The notes beneath the pieces are model-generated. The model worked only from the letters and a program-made list of their open reading frames with translations. It was not told the origin of the DNA and did no database searches. A DNA stretch of 64,000 nt from Kiloniellales bacterium (GTDB lineage: Bacteria; Pseudomonadota; Alphaproteobacteria; Kiloniellales; JAKSBE01), in contig JASJBF010000010.1 in NCBI GenBank assembly GCA_030066685.1, forward strand, positions 1 through 64,000, written 5' to 3'. A program made the translations under genes and the position numbers. Below are positions 36,627 to 45,739 of the stretch, piece after piece. Position 1 is the stretch's first letter, and each line of letters starts with the position of its first letter.

Positions 36627-37274
36627 ATGGACCCCGAGGACGCCCTGACGCCGCAGGCCTTTCAAGAGCAAAGCGGTGTTTCACGTGAAACACAGGCCCG
36701 GCTAGAGGCCTACGTCGCGCTGCTCCGGAAATGGAACCGCCGGATCAATCTGGTCAGCCGGGCCAGCCTTGAGGACGTCTGGCGCCGCCACGTTCTGGAC
36801 TCCAGCCAGCTTATGGCCTTCCTGCCGTCGGCGCCGAGCGGTCGGCGCCGGGTGCTCCTGGACCTCGGCAGCGGCGCCGGCCTGCCCGGCCTGGTCCTCG
36901 CGATCCTCGGCGCCGGCGAGGTGCATCTGGTCGAGTCGGACGGACGCAAGGCGGCCTTCCTTCGCGAGGCGGTGCGGGTCACCGCGGCTGAGGTCCGGAT
37001 CCACGCCTGCCGGATCGAAGCCGTGACTCCCTTTCCCGTCGACGTCGTAACCGCACGGGCGCTGGCGCCCTTGCCCCGTCTGCTGAACTTGGCGGGACCC
37101 TTCCTGGGGCCGGACAGCCAATGCCTCTTCCTCAAGGGCGCCGGGGTCGCGGCCGAGCTAGAGGCGGCGCGAGCGGCCTGGGATTTTTCGATGGAGTCTC
37201 ACCCCAGTTGCACGTATTGTAGCGGCGCTGTCCTAGTTATTGGGGTCAATGGCCGTGCAACCACAGCATCTTGA
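36627..37274 (+). CDS. rsmG: 16S rRNA m7G527 methyltransferase RsmG (GidB)
   Basis: 215 residues from ATG 36627, with GGAG 4 bases upstream. An in-frame ATG at 36573 overlaps mnmG and would add 18 Pro/Gly-rich residues. The SAM motif LLDLGSGAGLPGLVLAIL (about 77-94) and RRHVLDSSQL are typical. Residues 18-22 are V-S-R-E-T, encoded by the second parS site. The last 26 bases overlap parA. The C-terminus is a standard RsmG end, so the overlap is not a truncation. Confidence 0.95.
   Translation: MDPEDALTPQAFQEQSGVSRETQARLEAYVALLRKWNRRINLVSRASLEDVWRRHVLDSSQLMAFLPSAPSGRRRVLLDLGSGAGLPGLVLAILGAGEVHLVESDGRKAAFLREAVRVTAAEVRIHACRIEAVTPFPVDVVTARALAPLPRLLNLAGPFLGPDSQCLFLKGAGVAAELEAARAAWDFSMESHPSCTYCSGAVLVIGVNGRATTAS
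36677..36692. promoter_or_regulatory. parS centromere site 2 (perfect), inside rsmG
   Basis: A second perfect TGTTTCACGTGAAACA, 2,089 bases from site 1 and about 1.4 kb from parB. It lies in the rsmG reading frame and supplies codons for Val18-Ser-Arg-Glu-Thr22, so the same bases serve ParB binding and protein coding. Confidence 0.95.
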
Positions 37275-38088
37275 CGATTCGTCCGGTGTAAGCCCCGCGC
37301 GCGCGGCCCGGGTCATCGCGGTCGCGAACCAGAAAGGCGGGGTCGGAAAGACGACAACCGCGATCAACCTCGCGACCGCCCTTGCGGCCTGCAAGCAAAA
37401 GGTGCTCCTGGTCGACCTCGACCCCCAGGGCAACGCCAGCACCGGCGTTGGCCTGGAACGCGCCCAGCGGGACAAGAACATCTACCACGTGGTGATCGAA
37501 GGCCGGCCCCTGGCCGAGGCCATCGTCGAGACCAAGGTGCCGGGCATGGCGATCGTGCCGGCTTCGGTCGACCTTTCCGGCGCCGAGGTCGAGATGATCA
37601 ATTTCGATGATCGCGAGAGTCGGCTGCGCCGCGCCCTGGTTTCCGAGCTGCGGAACTACGACTTCATCCTCATCGACTGTCCGCCCGCGCTGGGTTTCCT
37701 GACGATCAACGCCCTGGTCGCCGCCGAGGCCGTCCTCGTGCCTTTGCAGGCGGAGTTCTACGCCCTCGAAGGCCTCAGCCATTTGCTGCGGACCATCGAC
37801 CGGATCCGGCGGCGCTTCAATCCCGAGCTCGAGATTCAGGGCATTGTGCTGACCATGTACGATGGCCGCAACAACCTCTGCAATCTGGTCGCCGCCGACG
37901 CGCGCGCCAACCTGGGCGAGGTAGTCTACAAGACCGTGATCCCGCGCAACGTCCGGGTCTCGGAGGCGCCCTCGCACGGCAAGCCGGTGCTGCTCTACGA
38001 TGTCGGCTGCGCTGGCTCCAGAGCCTACATCAACCTGGCGCGGGAGATCCTGGTGCGCGAGGACCGCCTTTCGGCCCTGGCATCCTGA
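37249..38088 (+). CDS. parA: Chromosome-partitioning ATPase ParA
   Basis: 279 residues from ATG 37249 (a TTG at 37240 is in frame). Deviant Walker A KGGVGKTT at 29-36 (ANQKGGVGKTTTAINLATAL), Walker A' LLVDLDPQGNAST, and Walker B LIDCPPALGFLTINAL. It forms the DNA-associated gradient that moves ParB-parS complexes. The start lies within the end of rsmG and the ribosome site is weak, so translation is probably coupled to rsmG. Confidence 0.98.
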   Translation: MAVQPQHLDDSSGVSPARAARVIAVANQKGGVGKTTTAINLATALAACKQKVLLVDLDPQGNASTGVGLERAQRDKNIYHVVIEGRPLAEAIVETKVPGMAIVPASVDLSGAEVEMINFDDRESRLRRALVSELRNYDFILIDCPPALGFLTINALVAAEAVLVPLQAEFYALEGLSHLLRTIDRIRRRFNPELEIQGIVLTMYDGRNNLCNLVAADARANLGEVVYKTVIPRNVRVSEAPSHGKPVLLYDVGCAGSRAYINLAREILVREDRLSALAS

Positions 38089-38126
38089 TCCCGACGCCGA
38101 GGCTTCGGCGAAGTCCGGGGGTGAAC

Positions 38127-39014
38127 ATGGCAAAGCAAGACAGGCCCAGCAACCTGGGGCGCGGTTTGGCCGCGCTGCTGGGCGACGAGACCGAAGACTA
38201 CACGACGCTCGACCGGGTTCGGACCAGCAAGCAGGTGCCGGTCGAGTTCCTCCATCCCGGCCGCCTGCAGCCGCGGCGCTACTTCAACGAAGAGTCCCTG
38301 GCTGCGCTGGCGGAGTCGATCCGCGAGAACGGTCTGCTGCAGCCCATCCTGGTGCGCCGGGATCCTGAGCAGCCGGACACCTTCGAGATCGTCGCCGGCG
38401 AGCGGCGCTGGCGGGCCGCCCAGATCGCCCAGCTTCACGAGGTGCCGATCGTCATCCGCGAGCTGAGCGATGCCGAGACCTTGCAGCTCGCGCTCATCGA
38501 GAACGTCCAGCGCGAGGACCTTTCCCCGCTCGAGGAGGCGGACGGCTACCGCCAGCTGATGGCAGAGTTCAGCTACACTCAGGATGCGCTCGCCAACGTC
38601 ATCGGCAAGAGCCGCAGCCACATCGCCAACACGCTGCGCCTGCTGAATCTGTCGGAGCCGGTCCGCGAGCTGCTGACAGAGGGCAAGCTGAGCGCCGGCC
38701 ACGCCCGGGCCCTGCTGAACGCAGAGGCGCCGGAAAAGCTCGCCAGGAAGGTGGTGGACAAGGGTCTGTCCGTTCGCGAGACCGAGCGCCTCGCGAATCA
38801 GACCAAGGCGAAGGACTCGGCGCCGAAGAAGGCCGCGAGGGTGGCGGCCGAAAAGGATCCCAACACGGTGGCGCTGGAGCGCGACCTTTCCGCCCTGCTC
38901 GGGCTCAAGGTCTCGGTGACCTTCCACGGCTCTGGCGGCGCGCTGACCATCCACTACAACACCCTGGACCAGCTCGACGACGTGCTGCACCGGCTGCACC
39001 AGTCGCCGGCCTGA
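38127..39014 (+). CDS. parB: Chromosome-partitioning CTPase ParB
   Basis: Start at ATG 38127 (MAKQDRPSNLGRGLAALLGDE); a GTG at 38121 is also in frame. 295 residues. The N-terminal LGRGLAALL motif that contacts ParA, the CTP-binding boxes NGLLQPILVRR and GERRWRAAQIA, ENVQREDLSPLEEADGYRQLM, the HTH DALANVIGKSRSHIANTLRLL, and a C-terminal dimerisation segment are all visible. It binds the two parS sites upstream. Confidence 0.98.
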   Translation: MAKQDRPSNLGRGLAALLGDETEDYTTLDRVRTSKQVPVEFLHPGRLQPRRYFNEESLAALAESIRENGLLQPILVRRDPEQPDTFEIVAGERRWRAAQIAQLHEVPIVIRELSDAETLQLALIENVQREDLSPLEEADGYRQLMAEFSYTQDALANVIGKSRSHIANTLRLLNLSEPVRELLTEGKLSAGHARALLNAEAPEKLARKVVDKGLSVRETERLANQTKAKDSAPKKAARVAAEKDPNTVALERDLSALLGLKVSVTFHGSGGALTIHYNTLDQLDDVLHRLHQSPA

Positions 39015-39052
39015 GCTCCCAGCCCGACCCTTTCCCGTCCACACTCGGTGAC

Positions 39053-39067
39053 GGCTGTCTAACAGCC
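39053..39067. terminator. Short hairpin between convergent parB and holA
   Basis: GGCTGT (39053-39058), CTA, ACAGCC (39062-39067). It lies 38 bases after parB and 28 bases before the holA stop. The stem is only 6 bp and no clear T run follows. Confidence 0.35.
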
Positions 39068-39095
39068 TAAAGCGGTTGTCTCAGGCACCTCGTCT

Positions 39096-40142
39096 TTATG
39101 TTTGGCGCGCCGCGCGCCGGGCCAGGGTCAGGGCCGCCCGCTCGGCCACGACGCTGGCCGGCAGACCGCTCGACTTGCAGAGAATCTCGGCTTCCAGCAG
39201 GTCCTGCTCGGCGCGGATCAGCTGCGGCGCGGGCCAGGTCCGCAGCTGCGCGGCGATCCGGCCGCGGTGTTTCCAGAAGACCGGCGGGCGCAGGCCTTCC
39301 ACCGCGCGCTCTGCGGTGCTGCCCTTGGCCAGGGCGTCAGCGGCGGTCATGAGGCGGTGGAAATGCCGCATCAGGGCTCGAAGCAGGCTGACGGCGTTGA
39401 CGCCTTCGGCGGTGAGCCGCCGCAGGCCGCGGTCGACCGCCGCCAGATCGCCGTCGCCTACAGCCAGAGTCAGCTCGTCGAGCGTTTGCTGGGATCCGTC
39501 GGCGAGACAGGCCGTCACCTCGGCCCAGCCGATCCGGTGCGGCGCGCCCTGCTCGCCGCCGCCGCCCCCGACGTAGAGCGCCAGCTTTTCCAGCTCGCGC
39601 CGGGTCATCTGCCGGTCGGCACCCAGGTGAGCGACCAGATGGTCCAGGGCGTCGGGGGCGATGTCCAGGCCCGCCTCGGCCAGGCTCTTGCGGATCAAGG
39701 CCGGAAGGCTCTGGGCGTCGTCCTGATAGCAGGGCAGCGCTGCGGCCCGGTCGGACTGCTCGAAGAGCCGGCGCAGCCGCGAGCGCGGCGGCAGGTCCCC
39801 GGCCTGAAGCAGCAGCAGCGCGGCGCCTGGCGGGTCGGCGAGCAGAGCCTCGACCGCCGGCGTCAGGGCTTCGGCGGCCGCCTTGACCAAGACCAGGCGG
39901 CGACCGCCGCCGAAGGACAAGGCCGCGCATTCGTCGCGAAGGCGCGCCGGGTCGGAGGCGACCTCGCTGCCGGCCAGCTCACTCTGCGTGAAGGGATCGT
40001 CGGGATCGATGCCCAGTGCCGCGGTCAAGGCTGCGGCGCGCTCCGACACCAGGCCGCCGTCGGGCCCGTAGATCAGGACCGCCTCGATCTCGGGGCCGGG
40101 CGCCTTGAGGAAGCGTTCTACGCTGCGGCTCGAGATTTTCAC
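39096..40142 (-). CDS. holA: DNA polymerase III delta subunit (HolA)
   Basis: 348 residues. N-terminal AAA+-like domain (AVLIYGPDGGLVSERAAAL) without a functional Walker A, then a lid/helical region (LDHLVAHLGADRQMTRRELEKLALY) and the collar domain (LLRALMRHFHRLMTAADAL). It opens the beta clamp during loading. It lies 68 bases downstream of lptE and belongs to the conserved leuS-lptE-holA order. Confidence 0.94.
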   Translation of the reverse strand: MKISSRSVERFLKAPGPEIEAVLIYGPDGGLVSERAAALTAALGIDPDDPFTQSELAGSEVASDPARLRDECAALSFGGGRRLVLVKAAAEALTPAVEALLADPPGAALLLLQAGDLPPRSRLRRLFEQSDRAAALPCYQDDAQSLPALIRKSLAEAGLDIAPDALDHLVAHLGADRQMTRRELEKLALYVGGGGGEQGAPHRIGWAEVTACLADGSQQTLDELTLAVGDGDLAAVDRGLRRLTAEGVNAVSLLRALMRHFHRLMTAADALAKGSTAERAVEGLRPPVFWKHRGRIAAQLRTWPAPQLIRAEQDLLEAEILCKSSGLPASVVAERAALTLARRAARQT

Positions 40143-40210
40143 GCCAAGGTTGATTCCTGAAACAGAAAAGCGTTGTTTAGTGGCAAACCCATGCGCCGTC
40201 CAGGGCGCAG

Positions 40211-40741
40211 CTAGCGGGCGAAGTAGGTGGCGAGACGCAGCCTGATGTCTTCCGAGAGCTCGCGCAGGGCGCGCTCGCGGGCGTCATTTCCCGAGACGTA
40301 GGTCGCGTACTGGGAATCGACGATGTTGTAGCTGTTGATCGAGTTCGACAGGCCTCGGAACACCACCGCGTTATCCTTAAGCTTGGTTAAGGTGAAGCGC
40401 GCGCTGAGGCGCAGGTTGGCTCGGGTCGCAATCTCGTCCTGCTGGATGGCGAGGACTTCGGTCTGTTCGGAGAGGCTGATCTTGAGCACGTACTCGGGCT
40501 GGTTCGGCTGCCCCCGCGGGTTTATCCGGTCGCGCAGAAGGTTGTGCAGCTGCTGACCAGTCCGGCCCCCCACGGCGGCGATTTGAACGGTCTCGAGATC
40601 TTCGAAAGTCGTCGACCCCTCGTCGTCCTCGCCGTAGAGCGGGCGGAAGCCGCAGCCGTTCAGAGCCAGTCCGAAGACCAGGGCCAGACTTCCGAGTATT
40701 GCGGCCCGGCGCAGCCGGCGCTGGCATTCATACGACGACAT
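40211..40741 (-). CDS. lptE: LPS-assembly lipoprotein LptE
   Basis: 176 residues. Signal peptide with lipobox Cys30 ([17 protein letters not shown]); GCGFRPLYG is the LptE hallmark. The mature part is beta-rich ([38 protein letters not shown]). It plugs and assembles LptD at the outer membrane. Its start overlaps the leuS stop by 14 bases. Confidence 0.94.
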   Translation of the reverse strand: MSSYECQRRLRRAAILGSLALVFGLALNGCGFRPLYGEDDEGSTTFEDLETVQIAAVGGRTGQQLHNLLRDRINPRGQPNQPEYVLKISLSEQTEVLAIQQDEIATRANLRLSARFTLTKLKDNAVVFRGLSNSINSYNIVDSQYATYVSGNDARERALRELSEDIRLRLATYFAR

Positions 40742-43316
40742 TGACCACCCGATTCGGCACCACGATGACCTTGCGCGGGCTCCGCGCCTCCAAGACGCGC
40801 TGGACCGCCGGCTCCGCCAGGGCGGCGTCCTCGGCCTGCTGCTTCTCGGCGTCGCGCGGCAGCGAGATGGTGGCCCGCAGCTTGCCGTTGACCTGGACCG
40901 CGACCGTGACCTCCTCGTCGATGGTCAGAGCCGGATCTGCCTCCGGCCAGGCGCTCTCGGCGAGCAGGCCGTCGTGGCCCAGGGTCTGCCAGAGATCCTC
41001 GGCCAGATGCGGGGTCATCGGCCCGACCAGCCGGGTGAAGACTTCGGCCGCCTCGCGCGCCGCCCAGCGGTCGCCGTCGTCCTTCGCCTTGAAGCCGGCC
41101 AGAGCGTTGATCATCTCGTACATCCGCGCCACCGCGCCGTTGAAGTGGAAGCGCTCGATGTCCGCGGTCACCGCCTCGATCGCCTTGTGGGTCCGCCGGC
41201 GCAGCGCCATGGCCTCGGCGCCGAAGGCGCTTGGCAGCGGTGCGCCGGCCGCGACGCCCAGGTCCGCGACCTCGGAGACGATCCGCCAGGCCCGCTGGCA
41301 GAAGCGGCTGGCCCCGTCGATGCCGGCGTCGGTCCATTCCATGTCCCGCTCCGGCGGGCTGTCGGAGAGCATGAACCAGCGCGCGGCATCGGCGCCATGG
41401 GCGTCGATGATCGCCTCCGGATCGACCGTGTTCTTCTTCGACTTGCTCATCTTCTCGACCCGGCCGCGGGTCACCGGCGCGCCCTCCAGGGTCACGAACT
41501 CGCCGTCGTCGCCCGGCTTGACCTGCTCCGGCGACAGCCAGTTTCCGGCCTCGTCCTCATAGGTCTCGTGACAGATCATGCCTTGCGTGAAGAGCCCGGC
41601 GAAGGGCTCCTCGACCGAGAGGTGGCCGCAGGCCTGCAGGGCCCGGGTGAAGAAGCGGGCGTAGAGCAGGTGCAGCACCGCGTGCTCGATGCCGCCGATG
41701 TACTGGTCGACCGGCATCCAGTAGTCGACCGCCGACCGGTCCATGGCGGTCTCCGCCCGCGGGCTGCAGAAGCGTGCGAAGTACCAGGAGGAGTCGACGA
41801 AGGTGTCCATGGTGTCGGTATCGCGTTCCGCCGGCTTGCCGCAGCTCGGACAGTCCACCGTCTTCCAGCTCGGGTGATGGGCCAGGGGATTCCCCGGCTG
41901 GTCGAAACCGACATCCTCTGGCAGGCGCACCGGCAGCTCGGCCTCGGACACCTTGACCACGCCGCAGTCCCGGCAATGCACCACGGGGATCGGGCAGCCC
42001 CAGTAGCGCTGCCGGGACACGCCCCAATCGCGTAGCCGGTACTGCACCTCGCCGCGGCCGTCGCCCGCCTTTTCCAGCTTCGCTATCGCCGCGGGAATGG
42101 CGGCGTCGACCTTCAGGCCGTCCAGGAAGTCGGAGTTGATCATGCTCCCGTCCCAGTCGGTGTAGGCCTCGTCGGCGATCTCGAAGCCGGCTGCCTCGGT
42201 CTGGGGCGGCAGGACCACGGGCACCACCGGCAGGCCGTACTTGCGGGCGAAGTCCAGGTCGCGCTGGTCGTGCCCCGGGCAGCCGAAGATGGCCCCGGTG
42301 CCGTAGTCCATCAGCACGAAGTTGGCCACGTAGACCGGCAGGGTCTCACCCGGCCGAAAGGGGTGCTCGGCCAGGACCGCTGTCTGGTAGCCGCGTTTCT
42401 CGGCGGTCTCGATCGCCTCTTCGCTGGTCCCGATCCGGTCGCAGTCGGCGACGAACTCGGCCAGCTTCGGATCGTCCTTCGCCAGGGCCGCGGTCAGCGG
42501 GTGGTGCGGCGAGAGTGCGCAGAAGGAGGCCCCGAACAGGGTGTCCGGCCGGGTCGTGAAGACCTGCAGGCGCTCCTCGGCCTCGCCGCTCCAGCCAGCC
42601 GGGGCGCCCCGCAGGCGAAAGAAGAGACGGGCGCCTTGGGAGCGGCCGATCCATTTGCGCTGCATGGTGCGGACCTTGTCGGGCCAGCGCTCCAGCTCGT
42701 CCAGCGCGGCCAGCAGCTCGTCGGAGAAGTGGGTGATCTTGAAGAACCACTGTGCCAACTTGCGCCGCTCGACCGGCGCGCCGGAGCGCCAGCCGCAGCC
42801 GTCGATGACCTGCTCGTTGGCCAGCACGGTGTGGTCGACCGGGTCCCAGTTGACCCAGGATTCCTTGCGGTAGACCAGGCCCGCGTCCAGGAAGTCCAGG
42901 AACATCTTCTGCTGGTGGCGGTAGTACTCGGGATGGCAGGTCGCCACCTCCCGCTCCCAGTCGATCGACAGGCCCATGGACTTCAGCTGGGCGCGCATCA
43001 CCGCGATGTTGTCGTAGGTCCAGGCGGCCGGATGCACGCCCTTCTCCATCGCCGCGTTCTCCGCCGGCAGGCCGAAGGCGTCCCAGCCCATGGGGTGCAG
43101 CACGTTGAAGCCACGCGCCCGCTTGTAGCGGGCGATGACGTCGCCAATCGTGTAGTTGCGGACATGGCCCATGTGGATGCGTCCCGAGGGATAGGGATAC
43201 ATCTCCAGCACATAGTATTTCGGCCGGTCAGGGTCTTCGCTCACGCGGGCGCAGGCGGCCCGCTCCCAGGCGTCCTGCCACCTCGCTTCGCTGTCCTTGA
43301 AGTTGTAGCGGCTCAT
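40728..43316 (-). CDS. leuS: Leucyl-tRNA synthetase
   Basis: 862 residues, normal bacterial length. Class I signatures: H48-M-G-H51 in [16 protein letters not shown] and [12 protein letters not shown] in the second half. The CP1 editing domain ([26 protein letters not shown]) and zinc-type Cys pairs (CRDCG, CPSCG) are present, with a C-terminal anticodon/helical domain. It leads leuS-lptE-holA. Confidence 0.99.
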   Translation of the reverse strand: MSRYNFKDSEARWQDAWERAACARVSEDPDRPKYYVLEMYPYPSGRIHMGHVRNYTIGDVIARYKRARGFNVLHPMGWDAFGLPAENAAMEKGVHPAAWTYDNIAVMRAQLKSMGLSIDWEREVATCHPEYYRHQQKMFLDFLDAGLVYRKESWVNWDPVDHTVLANEQVIDGCGWRSGAPVERRKLAQWFFKITHFSDELLAALDELERWPDKVRTMQRKWIGRSQGARLFFRLRGAPAGWSGEAEERLQVFTTRPDTLFGASFCALSPHHPLTAALAKDDPKLAEFVADCDRIGTSEEAIETAEKRGYQTAVLAEHPFRPGETLPVYVANFVLMDYGTGAIFGCPGHDQRDLDFARKYGLPVVPVVLPPQTEAAGFEIADEAYTDWDGSMINSDFLDGLKVDAAIPAAIAKLEKAGDGRGEVQYRLRDWGVSRQRYWGCPIPVVHCRDCGVVKVSEAELPVRLPEDVGFDQPGNPLAHHPSWKTVDCPSCGKPAERDTDTMDTFVDSSWYFARFCSPRAETAMDRSAVDYWMPVDQYIGGIEHAVLHLLYARFFTRALQACGHLSVEEPFAGLFTQGMICHETYEDEAGNWLSPEQVKPGDDGEFVTLEGAPVTRGRVEKMSKSKKNTVDPEAIIDAHGADAARWFMLSDSPPERDMEWTDAGIDGASRFCQRAWRIVSEVADLGVAAGAPLPSAFGAEAMALRRRTHKAIEAVTADIERFHFNGAVARMYEMINALAGFKAKDDGDRWAAREAAEVFTRLVGPMTPHLAEDLWQTLGHDGLLAESAWPEADPALTIDEEVTVAVQVNGKLRATISLPRDAEKQQAEDAALAEPAVQRVLEARSPRKVIVVPNRVVNVVV

Positions 43317-43438
43317 CTCTCGTCGCGGTCTGCATTGGTGTCGCCGCCGGCGACCTCAAGAGGGCCGCCGTGCGGGCTCAGGTCAAATGGCCCGGCGGAG
43401 CGCTCCCGTCGAGAATGGAAATTCCGCCCGATGCGGCC

Positions 43439-44065
43439 CTATTGCAGGCTGGCGATTCTAAGCTGCCGTGCCCGGGCCAGGATCGCGTTCTCTAGATCGG
43501 TCACCGTCTGCTGGTCGACCTGGGCGTCGATCCAGGATCCATCGAGCTGCTGATTCTGCCGGAACACAGCGGCGCGCACGCCGTCGGCCCTAAGCTCCCG
43601 CCCGAAGATGTAGACGTTGACCTTGAAGCGCTCGTTCTGGCTCTCCGGCGGCGAGTACCAGTCGGTGATGATCACGCCGCCGAAGGGATCGGCCGAGGCC
43701 AGCGGCATGAAGGAGATGGTGTCGAGCGAGGCCCGCCAGAGGTAGCTGTTGACGTCGATCCCCGTACCGCTTCCGCCGGTTCCGCTATCGTCGCCGAGCA
43801 GGTTGGCCCCACCGTCGCCGAAGACGCTGCCGTACTTCTCCTGGGCGGACACGTAGCTGTTGCCCGTCGCCCTGCGGTTGTCGCGGCCGCTTTCCGGATA
43901 GACGGTATCCGGATCACCCCAGCTGCAGGCGCCGACCGTCGTCAGCAGAAAGGTCCCCGCGAGGATCGAGGCCCACCACCGGGCCGACTTGCTTCTCACC
44001 GTCCTGCTGCCGGTTCCGCCGCCGGCGGAACGAATAAAAGACGTACCTGCTGCTGGCCCAGTCAT
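43439..44065 (-). CDS. DUF3576 lipoprotein
   Basis: 208 residues with a lipobox Cys47 (GTFLLTTVGACSWGD). The ATG at 44065 has AGGCGG 8 bases upstream; a GTG at 43999 would give a shorter, more usual 24-residue signal. The conserved region SYLWRASLDTISFMPLASADPFGGVIITDWYSPP, quoted here in pieces as SYLWRASLDTISFMPL and ADPFGGVIITDWY, identifies DUF3576, an alphaproteobacterial outer-membrane/periplasmic family of unknown role. It sits upstream of leuS on the same strand. Confidence 0.88.
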   Translation of the reverse strand: MTGPAAGTSFIRSAGGGTGSRTVRSKSARWWASILAGTFLLTTVGACSWGDPDTVYPESGRDNRRATGNSYVSAQEKYGSVFGDGGANLLGDDSGTGGSGTGIDVNSYLWRASLDTISFMPLASADPFGGVIITDWYSPPESQNERFKVNVYIFGRELRADGVRAAVFRQNQQLDGSWIDAQVDQQTVTDLENAILARARQLRIASLQ

Positions 44066-44088
44066 GGCAAAACCCGCCTAGATTGCAC

Positions 44089-44108
44089 GGCGCCCCGCTC
44101 GGGGCGCC
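44089..44108. repeat. Perfect GC-rich inverted repeat
   Basis: GGCGCCCC (44089-44096), loop GCTC, GGGGCGCC (44101-44108). It lies between the sulfotransferase stop and the DUF3576 start, so it may end the upstream minus-strand transcript, but no T run follows. Confidence 0.45.
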
Positions 44109-44210
44109 CGATTCAATGTTGCAAGCCAACTTGATACCCCGATCCTCCGGCCAAGGCAATGGCGGGATTCCGTGGCAATCCGGTGGCTGCGGAGGGTCTA
44201 GCGCGCCCGT

Positions 44211-45338
44211 TCAGGCCGTCCAGCCGTGCCGCTCCGCCATGTCGTCTGGGATCAGGGCCCAGGCGCGCTCTTTCTGCGCCGGCGTGAAGACGCCGCGCCA
44301 TTCGTCGATGAGCCCCTTGCGCAGGTGCACCACCTCGGCCTCGCTGTCACGCCGGAAGGCGGCCTTGTCGATATCGTAGAAGTCCAGGACGCTGTCGACA
44401 TAGCCGTCGGGGTCCTGGCGGAACCGCTCGAAGCTGGCGAAACAGACGCGGAGGCCGCTCTCCGGATCGTCGTCGACCGCGGTCCAATCCTTCACGAAAT
44501 CGATCAGATAGGGCAGATAGTGCGCGATCCCCCAGTCGAGCTGTGCCTCCAGAGAAAGCGAGAGAACCTCGGCCTGCGGCACGATCTTGCGCCACAGCGG
44601 CGCCAAGAGGCGCTGGCTGACGTCGTCGCGGACGAAGTGGATCCAAGACAGCAAGGCCTGGCGCGGATCGCGCAGGTGGACGACGATCCGGTCCTGCCCG
44701 TACTCGACCAGGGTCTGGCAGTTGTGGGGGGTGGCCGCGATATGCTCCTTGACGATCAGGCCGCCACGCGCCGCGAAGCGGACCCGACTGGGCAGCAGGC
44801 AGCAATCCGGAAACAGCCCGAGCGAGAGGAAGCACTGTCCCAGCTTCAGGCCCTCGGCCAACCTGTTCCAGATGCTCTCGCTTGCCGACTTGGGGACCGT
44901 GGTGATCAGCATCATCCGCCGTCCCGCGGCGATCGCCGTCTGGCGCCTGTCCTCGAAGGCTTCCTGTGTCGCGCGCACGGGCAGGACCGGGAAGTCCAGG
45001 GCCTGGGCCCGGGCTTCCGCTTCGGACCTCCGGCCCCGGGCGAGCAGGAGGTTGACCAGGGGCGCCACGATCTGCGGATCGTTGCCCTGCTGCCTGATAG
45101 TGTTGATGTAGAGCTCGACCGCCCGGTCGACGAACTCGGCCGCGTCCTGATCGGCGCCCTGCCGATAGAGCGCCGAGGCCATCAGGGTCATCGCCTCCGT
45201 GTGGTTCGGCTGGGACTCCAGGATCAGCCGGTAGAGCTGCTTGGCCTCGCCGAGCACGCCCGCCTGATGCCGGCGTCGGGCCAGATCCATGGCCTCGGGG
45301 ATGCTGAGCGTTGTCCGGGTCTGCTTTGCTGACGACAT
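44211..45338 (-). CDS. TPR-sulfotransferase domain protein, 375 aa
   Basis: The N-terminal third (about residues 12-115) has TPR-like helices (ARRRHQAGVLGEAKQLYRLIL, HTEAMTLMASALYRQGADQDAA). The C-terminal two thirds are a sulfotransferase: 5'-phosphosulfate loop TTVPKSASESIWNRL and 3'-phosphate motif VVHLRDPRQALLSW. It would transfer sulfate from PAPS to a glycan or other acceptor, unknown. It is divergent from the porin gene at 45740, sharing a 401-base gap. Confidence 0.88.
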   Translation of the reverse strand: MSSAKQTRTTLSIPEAMDLARRRHQAGVLGEAKQLYRLILESQPNHTEAMTLMASALYRQGADQDAAEFVDRAVELYINTIRQQGNDPQIVAPLVNLLLARGRRSEAEARAQALDFPVLPVRATQEAFEDRRQTAIAAGRRMMLITTVPKSASESIWNRLAEGLKLGQCFLSLGLFPDCCLLPSRVRFAARGGLIVKEHIAATPHNCQTLVEYGQDRIVVHLRDPRQALLSWIHFVRDDVSQRLLAPLWRKIVPQAEVLSLSLEAQLDWGIAHYLPYLIDFVKDWTAVDDDPESGLRVCFASFERFRQDPDGYVDSVLDFYDIDKAAFRRDSEAEVVHLRKGLIDEWRGVFTPAQKERAWALIPDDMAERHGWTA

Positions 45339-45739
45339 GACGGCTTGCGACCGGCTCTTTGCGGAAAGGCGTTCGGTGCTGATGGCGCCGATTCAAGGCC
45401 GGCCTGACGGCGACTCGACGCGCGCCGGCGGGAGTATGGCCAAAGCGCCTCGGCCCGGCAAGCCGTCGTCGGGCCGGAATTCGGGACCTGCCCGGCGGGT
45501 TCCCGGCTGTTGTAAAAGTGCAACAGCGGTCGAGTTTCGCCGGGACGGCAAGTCCGGATTCCTTGACCCAAAACAGGATGATCGGCTTCATGACCCCGTC
45601 TTCCCGGGGCTATTTGCCCGCCTGGGGGGCGCGTGGCGCAAGGTTATCAAGTCTGGTAAGCGCCGCGTGAGTGCTCAGGGCCAGGTCTCTAAAGCCCGGG
45701 CATCTTTGGCAACTCAACTAAGAGGCGGGAAGTTTAACG
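45339..45739. other. Gene-free gap between sulfotransferase and porin
   Basis: 401 bases with no convincing gene in either strand. It must hold the divergent promoters; no clear -35/-10 pair is picked out. The 100 bases before the porin are less GC-rich than the surroundings, and the porin ribosome site is GAGGCGGGAAG, 9 bases before its ATG. Confidence 0.6.
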
